NCBI RefSeq assembly: GCF_020026895.1
Contig: NZ_JAINZW010000007.1
Span: 56,433-120,432 of the forward strand
Reading direction: 5' to 3'
From: Novilysobacter selenitireducens
GTDB lineage: Bacteria; Pseudomonadota; Gammaproteobacteria; Xanthomonadales; Xanthomonadaceae
DNA: 64,000 bases
The notes under the pieces were generated by a model, which was not told the origin of the DNA, did not search any database, and was given only the letters and a program-made list of their open reading frames with translations. How positions within the stretch are numbered: the stretch's first letter is position 1; each line of letters starts with the position of its first letter. Positions 59,201-64,000 of this stretch are shown piece by piece. The position numbers and the translations under genes were made by a program.

Positions 59201-60879
59201 CCGTGGCGGTGTTCGACAGCGATTTCACGTTCGTGTCGGTGAACCCGGCGTTCGAGCGCATGACCGGTTACACCGCGGTCGACGTGATCGGCAAACCCAC
59301 CAGCCTGATCGACAGCCGCCAGCACGACCCGGACTTCTACCACCAGATGCGCGCGCAAATGCACCGCAACGGCCGCTGGTCGGGTGAGATCTGGCAGCAG
59401 CGCAAGGACGGCAGCGAGTTCCTGTGCTGGCTGCAGTGCAGCGCGGTGCAGGAGACGACCGGTACCGCGCGCGTGCAGTACGTCGCCGTGCTCACCGACA
59501 TCACCGACCAGAAGCGCGCCGAGCAGGAACTGCGTTACCTGGCCAACTACGACACCCTCACCAGCCTGCCCAACCGCACGCTGCTGTCGGAGCGGCTGTC
59601 GCGGGCCATCGTCCGCGCCCGGCGCAACAGCCAGAAGGTCGCGGTGCTGTTCCTGGACCTGGACCGCTTCAAGGACATCAACGACTCACTGGGCCATGCC
59701 GCAGGCGACCGCATCCTGCGAGCCGTGGCGCAGCGCCTGCAGGAAACCGTCGGCAACCGCCACACGGTGGCGCGGCTGGGCGGCGACGAGTTCACCGTGG
59801 TGCTTGAGAACCTCGACAACGCGCAGCAGGCCGAGGAGGTCGCGCGCAACATCATCATCGCGTTCGAGGCGCCGCTGGACGTGGACGAGCGCCACGACAT
59901 CGCGATCTCCCCGTCCATCGGCATCAGCCTGTACCCGGACCACGCGCAGGTGCCGACCGACCTGCTCAAGCAGGCCGACACCGCCATGTACCAGGCCAAG
60001 GCCGGCGGCCGCCGCACCTACATGCAGTACACCGAGGCGATGGACATCGAGATTCGCCGCCGCGCGACGATCAGCGCCGCATTGCGCAAGGTGCTGGACC
60101 GCGGCGAGCTGCGCCTGGCGTTCCAGCCGCAGCTGTCCCTGGCCGACGGTCGCATCACCGGCGTGGAGGCACTGCTGCGCTGGACCAGCCCGGAGTACGG
60201 CGAGATCCCGCCGTCGCAGTTCATCCCGCTGGCCGAGGAGACCGGCCTGATCCTGGAGATCGGCGAGTGGGCGCTGCGCGAGGCGTGTTCGACGCTGGCA
60301 CGTTGGCGGCCGCACGGGCTGGAGGACCTCGCCATCGCCGTCAACGTCTCGGCCTTGCAGTTGCTGCGCGGCGACCTGCCGCAGGTGGTGGCGCGGGTGC
60401 TCGCCGAGACGCGGCTGCCGCCGGCGTGCCTGGAGCTGGAGCTGACCGAAAGCGTGATCATGGCCAACGCCCAGCACAACGCCGACCTGCTGCAGCGCCT
60501 GCGCGGCATCGGCGTCGGGCTGGCCATCGACGACTTCGGCACCGGGTACTCGTCGCTGTCCTACCTGAAGCGGCTGCCGATCACGACGCTGAAGATCGAC
60601 AAGGAGTTCATCGACGACCTCACCCACGACGCCGACGACGAGGCGATCACCAGCACGATCATCACCATGGCGCACTCGCTGGGCCTGAACGTGGTGGCCG
60701 AGGGCGTGGAAGGCGAGGCGCAGATGCAGTTCCTGCGCGAGCACGGCTGCGACGAGGTCCAGGGGTACTGGTTGTCGCGGCCGCTGGACGCCCAGGCGTG
60801 CCTCGCGTTCCTGCGCACGTGGCCGGGGGCCCAGGTCGCCACGGCGCGTGCCGTAACCGTGGCCGACCCGCTGTCCTGA
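56287..60879 (+). CDS. Beta-propeller (Reg_prop/Y_Y_Y) PAS-PAS-GGDEF-EAL receptor
   Basis: 1530 residues. A signal peptide (1-42, AWA) leads to a periplasmic beta-propeller made of repeats such as DGFAWVGTQGGLHRFDG (about 45-700), a Y_Y_Y domain (about 705-790), a membrane helix (about 795-815), two PAS domains (about 835-1080), GGDEF (Gly1165-Phe1169, intact, no RxxD site) and EAL (Glu1294, EALLRW; IDDFGTGYSSLSYLK; VAEGVE, all intact). Both enzymatic activities are plausible. The ligand is unknown; related propellers in Bacteroides sense glycans. GTG at 56287 is the only start that yields a proper signal peptide. Confidence 0.92.
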   Translation: MRAHRPSAIAVHTPRATGAGRAVVLFVTLWLAAMLASSPAWAATRDFYFQRLGSEHGLAQNTVTALAQDGDGFAWVGTQGGLHRFDGTRYVLFRHDPRDPASLPDSYITALSVQGDALWVGSYSEYVSRLDLATGQIRRYAGDARAAGRHVRALLAHGDAVWVGTSQGLERLDPATGARTRVLSLENTGADAAGRQMLLADPRRGLWYATPAGLYRIGEDGSARRVGPDAPALSLAWDRRGRLWVGGSDGLYRLHSDGRHLVPVWLQPADLPGGAVRAIVQAPDGRLWFAVGFHGLRRLDPDGGRVEAIVEGPAITASLPENGIETLMIDRGGILWAGGQLRGVSVTDPLGARFRYVLDDSSGRLDAIIADNSIRALQEGADGTLWVGTDNGRLLRYGLDGDTFEDWTERMGGRTRLMAIVPAGHGRMWLASSKGLMRLDPEAGTIEPASLRGFEGTPIRAITTDRNGDMWLGTLRSGLLQVRRQGGGVVAHRFGGRDAGPADPIIHAMLHDRRGRLWVATSNGLAMRDPATGRIRLFQRDANAPDSLPGNLVRALHEDPDGAIWVGTHTGLGRVVEGANGRIAFQHPLADAMGDVPTPVVFSILGDGAGALWLGTNAGLVRYRPATGQAQQYGLADGLQDLEFNGGAATRLSDGTLVFGGVRGINLFDPAHMRTASFTPPLKLLSAQLGAQPAGNAGALWQQEALSLPSGTELLRLRIGALDFAPGARIRYRYRMEGFDSDWVDNGDDGNITYTRLPPGDYTFRAQSTNRDGAWTDHELSLPLTVAPPPWRHPLAITAAVLALLAAFSTAGWRWHRRRRLEQGWFRQIREREERLKLALWASGEQFWDYDLKRRELHGMRAQDEEQGGTPELTVRTRVAADHEIHPEDLPQVTERLREHLRGHAALFLSEHRVRNPAGSWDWIRARGRVVERDDHGHALRVAGTARDITASRSAERDRRVSSEVLRSMAEAVAVFDSDFTFVSVNPAFERMTGYTAVDVIGKPTSLIDSRQHDPDFYHQMRAQMHRNGRWSGEIWQQRKDGSEFLCWLQCSAVQETTGTARVQYVAVLTDITDQKRAEQELRYLANYDTLTSLPNRTLLSERLSRAIVRARRNSQKVAVLFLDLDRFKDINDSLGHAAGDRILRAVAQRLQETVGNRHTVARLGGDEFTVVLENLDNAQQAEEVARNIIIAFEAPLDVDERHDIAISPSIGISLYPDHAQVPTDLLKQADTAMYQAKAGGRRTYMQYTEAMDIEIRRRATISAALRKVLDRGELRLAFQPQLSLADGRITGVEALLRWTSPEYGEIPPSQFIPLAEETGLILEIGEWALREACSTLARWRPHGLEDLAIAVNVSALQLLRGDLPQVVARVLAETRLPPACLELELTESVIMANAQHNADLLQRLRGIGVGLAIDDFGTGYSSLSYLKRLPITTLKIDKEFIDDLTHDADDEAITSTIITMAHSLGLNVVAEGVEGEAQMQFLREHGCDEVQGYWLSRPLDAQACLAFLRTWPGAQVATARAVTVADPLS

Positions 60880-60931
60880 CCGGCGCCGTACGGTCCTTGA
60901 CCGCCTCCCCGCCCCTGCCTATCGTGCCCGG

Positions 60932-61162
60932 ATGCAGCCTGCCGATCCCACCGACCCCGTTGCCCAGTTGCAGGCGCTGACCCAGCGCATCGAAGCGCTG
61001 GCCGATCGCGTGCGTCGCCTCGGCGAGGAGAACCGCAGCCTGCGCCAGCAGCACGAGCAGTTGTCCGGCGAGCGCGCCGCACTGCTGGCCAAGAACGAAC
61101 AGGCACGGGCGCGGGTCGAGGCGATGATCGCGCGGCTGAAGTCGCTGGAGCAGCACACGTGA
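60932..61162 (+). CDS. TIGR02449 family coiled-coil protein
   Basis: 76 residues, almost wholly a heptad coiled coil (LTQRIEALADRVRRLGEENR). It matches the small TIGR02449 proteins found directly before zapA in xanthomonads and pseudomonads. The position suggests a division-linked role, but no function is established. It overlaps zapA by GTGA. Confidence 0.85.
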   Translation: MQPADPTDPVAQLQALTQRIEALADRVRRLGEENRSLRQQHEQLSGERAALLAKNEQARARVEAMIARLKSLEQHT

Positions 61163-61461
61163 GCAAGTCGACCCCGGTCAGCATCCGGTTGCTCGATCGC
61201 GAGTACACCGTCGGCTGCGAGCCTGACGAACGTGACAGCCTGCTGGCTGCGGCCAAGCTGCTCGATACGCGGATGCGCGAGATCCGTGGCAGCAACCGCA
61301 TGGCGGCGCTGGACCGCGTGGCGGTGCTCGCCGCACTGAACTTCGCCCACGAATTGCAGCAGCTGCGCGACGAGAATTCCGGCCGCGACCGGGAGCTCTC
61401 GCGCACGCTGGGCGACCTGAATCGCCGCCTGGACGGTCTGTTCGACACACCTGCGCGCTGA
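61159..61461 (+). CDS. zapA: Cell division protein ZapA
   Basis: 100 residues. The N-terminal globular part VSIRLLDREYTVGCEPDERD and the helix RVAVLAALNFAHEL with a coiled-coil tail are ZapA features. It cross-links FtsZ filaments. GTG start overlapping the TIGR02449 stop. It is followed by 6S RNA, a conserved order. Confidence 0.93.
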   Translation: MSKSTPVSIRLLDREYTVGCEPDERDSLLAAAKLLDTRMREIRGSNRMAALDRVAVLAALNFAHELQQLRDENSGRDRELSRTLGDLNRRLDGLFDTPAR

Positions 61462-61539
61462 CTGTCTTCCGCGTCGGCGGCAATGAATCGAGGCCGACCG
61501 CCACCGACAGGCGGGCCACTTGCATCCGGCCCCTCGGGC

Positions 61540-61545
61540 TATACT
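61540..61545 (+). promoter_or_regulatory. -10 element of the 6S RNA gene
   Basis: TATACT, seven bases before the predicted 5' end. A TTGCAT at 61520-61525 is spaced only 14 bases away, so the -35 is uncertain. Confidence 0.55.
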
Positions 61546-61551
61546 CTCCGC

Positions 61552-61742
61552 ACGTCCTCTGCTGTGGACGACGGCGTGCGCAAACATTCGCCTTGTCCCT
61601 TAATTGCGACCGCGGGGATGCAACGGAAGCCTGGAGTGCAAGTCCGCCTCGTAGCGGGAAGCCCGAAGGCCTCCTAGCGTTCCCACTTGAACCCCGGGTT
61701 CAAGGTCGTTTCGCGCGCATCGCCATCGGCGGAGGACTTTTC
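61552..61742 (+). ncRNA. ssrS: 6S RNA
   Basis: About 190 bases between zapA and fau, the standard place for 6S RNA in gammaproteobacteria. No protein is supported here. The ends pair (GTCCTC at 61554-61559 with GAGGAC at 61732-61737), giving a long closed rod with internal loops, ending in TTTTC. 6S RNA binds sigma-70 RNA polymerase and modulates transcription in stationary phase. The middle contains CCCGGGTTC and GCGGGAAGCC. The exact ends are estimates. Confidence 0.82.
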
Positions 61743-61861
61743 AATTGCGGGTCACGGTGACCGGGGTTGCCCGGCACCGCACCCATCACGACAGCGCAGA
61801 TCCTGCGCTGTTGTCGTTTCTGGCAGACGTTCCGGCGGTGCACTCGCATGGTCCACGCACA

Positions 61862-62476
61862 ATGAACCACGACGGCACGCCGATTGACCGACCGGCCCTG
61901 CGCGAGCGCCTCGTCGCAATGCGCCGTGCCCTCCCCGTTCCCGCCCGCATCGGAGCCGCCGAGGCCTTGGCGCACCGCCTACTCACAATGCCCCTCGCGC
62001 CGAAGGCCGGTTACGTCGCTGGCTACTGGGCCACCAATGGCGAGATCGCGCTGCACGCCTGGCAAGTGCAACTGCCGGCCGAGTGCCGCTACTGCCTGCC
62101 GGTGCTCCACGACGACGGACGACTGCGCTTTGCGCCTTGGCGTCCCGGCGAGTCGCTCGTCACCAACCGCTTCGGCATTCCGGAGCCGGATGTCGAGCCG
62201 GCAGCGCTGCTCGAACCCGAGGCGATGGCGTTGGTGGTTGCACCACTGGTGGCATTCGACCGAGCCGGTCATCGCCTTGGCATGGGAGGCGGCTGGTACG
62301 ATCGCAGCTTCGCGTTCAGGCGCCTGCAGCCTGCACCGCCCTGGCTGGTAGGCGCCGCGTTCGACGAACAGCAAGTCGACGCGATCGCCGCCGAATCCTG
62401 GGACGTGCCGCTGGACGCGGTCTGTACACCGATGCACTTCCACGATTTTCGCAACTGCCACCCTTCAAGCCCATGA
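61862..62476 (+). CDS. fau: 5-formyltetrahydrofolate cyclo-ligase
   Basis: 204 residues. GHRLGMGGGWYDRSFAF is the ATP-binding signature; TNRFGIPEPD is the substrate segment. It converts 5-formyl-THF to 5,10-methenyl-THF. The ATG at 61862 begins the family N-terminus. It may be read from the 6S transcript as in E. coli. It overlaps the EVE gene by ATGA. Confidence 0.93.
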   Translation: MNHDGTPIDRPALRERLVAMRRALPVPARIGAAEALAHRLLTMPLAPKAGYVAGYWATNGEIALHAWQVQLPAECRYCLPVLHDDGRLRFAPWRPGESLVTNRFGIPEPDVEPAALLEPEAMALVVAPLVAFDRAGHRLGMGGGWYDRSFAFRRLQPAPPWLVGAAFDEQQVDAIAAESWDVPLDAVCTPMHFHDFRNCHPSSP

Positions 62477-62946
62477 CCCGAACCCGACGCCGCTACTGGC
62501 TTATGAAGTCGGAACCCGACGCCTTTTCAATCGACGACCTGCAGCGGGTCGGCACCGAGCCCTGGAATGGCGTGCGCAATTACCAGGCGCGCAACTTTAT
62601 GCGCGATGGCATGCAGGTCGGCGATGGCGTGCTGTTCTACCACTCCAACACCGCCGTCCCAGGTATCGCCGGCACCGCGACGGTCGCCAGCGCGGCGTAT
62701 CCGGACGACACGCAGTTCGATCGGAAATCCGATTATTTCGACCCCAAGGCGACACGCGAGGAGCCACGCTGGTTCCTGATCGACGTGGAGTTCGAGCGCA
62801 AGCTGTCGCGCACGATCCCGCTGGAAGAAATCAAGCAGCATGGCGAACGGCTCGGTGAGGAATTCGCGCTGATCAAGCGCGGAAGCCGCCTGTCCGTATT
62901 CCCGGTGTCGGCCGACCAGTACAAGTTCCTCCTGTCCCTCGAATAA
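62473..62946 (+). CDS. EVE domain-containing protein
   Basis: 157 residues. YWLMKSEPDAFSIDDL, WNGVRNYQARNFMRDGM and VGDGVLFYHSN are the signature of the EVE/thymocyte-nuclear-protein family, which binds modified bases in DNA or RNA. It is coupled to fau (ATGA) and followed 18 bases later by rpiA, so the three probably form one operon. Confidence 0.93.
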   Translation: MTRTRRRYWLMKSEPDAFSIDDLQRVGTEPWNGVRNYQARNFMRDGMQVGDGVLFYHSNTAVPGIAGTATVASAAYPDDTQFDRKSDYFDPKATREEPRWFLIDVEFERKLSRTIPLEEIKQHGERLGEEFALIKRGSRLSVFPVSADQYKFLLSLE

Positions 62947-62964
62947 CCCTGTGGGGAAACACGC

Positions 62965-63627
62965 ATGTCTGAAGCCAAGCGCCTGGCCGGCGAAAAGGCC
63001 ATCGAGTTCGTCGAAGACGGAATGATCGTCGGCGTCGGTACGGGCTCCACCGTCGCCTACTTCATCGACGCATTGGCCGGCATCAAGGAAAGGATCCGCG
63101 GCGCGGTTTCCAGTTCCGAGCAGAGCACCGAGCGGTTGCGCAGGCACGGCATCGACGTCATGGACCTCAACGACACCGGCCCGCTGTCGCTCTATGTCGA
63201 CGGTGCGGACGAGTGCGACCCGCACAAGCGCCTGATCAAGGGCGGCGGTGCGGCGCTGACCCGGGAGAAGATCATCGCGGAGGCCAGCGAGCGCTTCGTG
63301 TGCATCATTGACCCGGCCAAGCGCGTCGAAGTGCTGGGGTATTTCCCGCTACCGGTGGAGGTCATCCCGATGGCGCGCAGCCTGGTGGCCCGACACATCC
63401 TCGCGAAGACCGGCGGCCAGCCGGTCTGGCGCCAGGCGGCAGATGGCACCGGCGTGGTCACCGACAACGGCAACGCGATCATCGACATCCATGGCTTGTC
63501 GATTGTGGATCCCATCGCCATGGAGGCGGAGCTCAACCAGATCCCGGGCGTCGTCAGCGTGGGTCTTTTCGCCCGCCGTCCAGCCGATATTGTCATCGTG
63601 GGTGGAGAACCCCCTGTCGTTCTCTAG
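62965..63627 (+). CDS. rpiA: Ribose-5-phosphate isomerase A
   Basis: 220 residues. [34 protein letters not shown] and [11 protein letters not shown] are conserved RpiA segments with the catalytic Glu and Asp. It interconverts ribose-5-phosphate and ribulose-5-phosphate. Last gene of the zapA-ssrS-fau-EVE-rpiA run, followed by a strong terminator. Confidence 0.96.
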   Translation: MSEAKRLAGEKAIEFVEDGMIVGVGTGSTVAYFIDALAGIKERIRGAVSSSEQSTERLRRHGIDVMDLNDTGPLSLYVDGADECDPHKRLIKGGGAALTREKIIAEASERFVCIIDPAKRVEVLGYFPLPVEVIPMARSLVARHILAKTGGQPVWRQAADGTGVVTDNGNAIIDIHGLSIVDPIAMEAELNQIPGVVSVGLFARRPADIVIVGGEPPVVL

Positions 63628-63650
63628 TCGAGTTTCGACGTCGGACACAT

Positions 63651-63682
63651 AGACGGCGCCTCCAGGGCGCCGTTTTCTTTTT
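63651..63682 (+). terminator. Terminator of rpiA
   Basis: ACGGCGCC (63653-63660), short loop, GGCGCCGT (63666-63673), then TTTTCTTTTT. Confidence 0.92.
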
Positions 63683-63708
63683 GGTATTGCGGATCCTGCG
63701 CTTGCTGG

Positions 63709-63734
63709 CTGTAGGAGCGGTTTCAGCCGCGATT
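63709..63734 (+). repeat. Single REP unit
   Basis: CTGTAGGAGCGG followed by TTTCAGCCGCGAT, one C-to-T change from the consensus and with no inverted partner nearby. Nothing else is seen between it and the rRNA terminator. Confidence 0.75.
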
Positions 63735-63854
63735 CTCGGTAGGGATCAGGATTGGCAAGGGCCTGGGACACCATCGCCCTGCATCGGCGCGCCACGCCGC
63801 CCGAACCAACCATCAAAGCCCAGTGGCCGGTCTTACCTGTGGTTATGCATCGCC

Positions 63855-63892
63855 CAAAAGAACAAGGCCGGTTCCTTTTGGGAACCGGCCTT
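63855..63892 (-). terminator. Terminator of the rRNA operon
   Basis: A perfect 12-base stem (AAGGCCGGTTCC at 63864-63875, GGAACCGGCCTT at 63881-63892) followed on the minus strand by TTGTTCTTTTGGG. It lies directly after the 5S gene and faces rpiA. Confidence 0.92.
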
Positions 63893-63900
63893 GGGTGTAA

Positions 63901-64000
63901 ATGCCCAGCGATGACCTACTCTTGCATGGCTTAGGCCACACTACCATCGGCGCATGTGCGTTTCACTTCCGAGTTCGGGATGGGATCGGGTGGTGCCACA
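63901..64000 (-). rRNA. rrf: 5S ribosomal RNA, 3' part (truncated by window end)
   Basis: The reverse complement contains CCCGATCCCATCCCGAACTC, GGAAGTGAAACGC and GAGTAGGTCATCGCTGGGCA, unmistakable 5S rRNA blocks. About 100 of roughly 115 bases lie in the window; the 5' end is beyond 64000. An rRNA operon on the minus strand is expected upstream. Confidence 0.95.

Overview
The window is high-GC chromosomal DNA from a gammaproteobacterium of the Xanthomonadaceae/Lysobacteraceae type (Lysobacter, Luteimonas or Xanthomonas relatives). This rests on the gene families, on local orders such as pilMNOPQ beside a divergent class A PBP gene and TIGR02449-zapA-6S RNA-fau, and on repeated palindromes built around GTAGGAGCGGCTTCAGCCGC. 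No prophage, IS element, CRISPR array or tRNA was seen. Assignments come from reading motifs; no database search was run.

Layout. 1-5940: nrdA and nrdB (class I ribonucleotide reductase) separated by a REP cluster, a second REP cluster, gapA (-), and a secreted S1/P1 nuclease. 5955-10216: a sulfide/sulfite module with a BigR-like ArsR regulator, a TauE-DUF442 fusion, an ETHE1-like persulfide dioxygenase, two half-size YeeE/YedE membrane proteins and a second TauE exporter, arranged around an operator nested in two divergent promoters. 10508-15003: a degenerate HD-GYP protein translationally coupled to a degenerate-GGDEF/EAL protein, then an acetyl-CoA hydrolase/transferase-family gene. 15053-25656 (-): tkt, a dicarboxylate/glutamate symporter, and a moxR-DUF58-DUF4381-batA-batB-batD operon. 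25840-30793 (-): pilMNOPQ, divergent from mrcA. 33664-39909: a conserved hypothetical, gltA, rpmE2, a nucleoside hydrolase, recG and ridA. 40007-47302: the spoT-rpoZ, gmk-yicC, rph, rdgB, hemW neighbourhood, with REP clusters on both sides of rdgB. 47436-60879: a DUF1631-PilZ pair, a CHASE-PAS-GGDEF-EAL gene, pepQ, pepP, a UPF0149 gene and a 1530-residue beta-propeller-PAS-GGDEF-EAL receptor. 60932-64000: TIGR02449, zapA, 6S RNA, fau, an EVE-domain protein, rpiA, and the 3' part of a 5S rRNA gene on the minus strand with its terminator.

How the parts relate. The sulfur module reads as a detoxification circuit: BigR senses sulfide or persulfide, the dioxygenase makes sulfite, the TauE proteins export it, and the YeeE/YedE pair may move sulfur species. 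Five cyclic-di-GMP proteins (degenerate HD-GYP, EAL, PilZ, and two GGDEF-EAL hybrids) share the window with the type IV pilus assembly operon, a plausible output. Much of the rest is conserved housekeeping. The most unusual points are the TauE-DUF442 fusion, the double-promoter operator, the degenerate HD-GYP/EAL pair, the DUF1631-PilZ coupling, the large receptor gene lying between ygfB-like and zapA loci, and rdgB, whose likely ribosome-binding site and stop codon both lie at REP edges.
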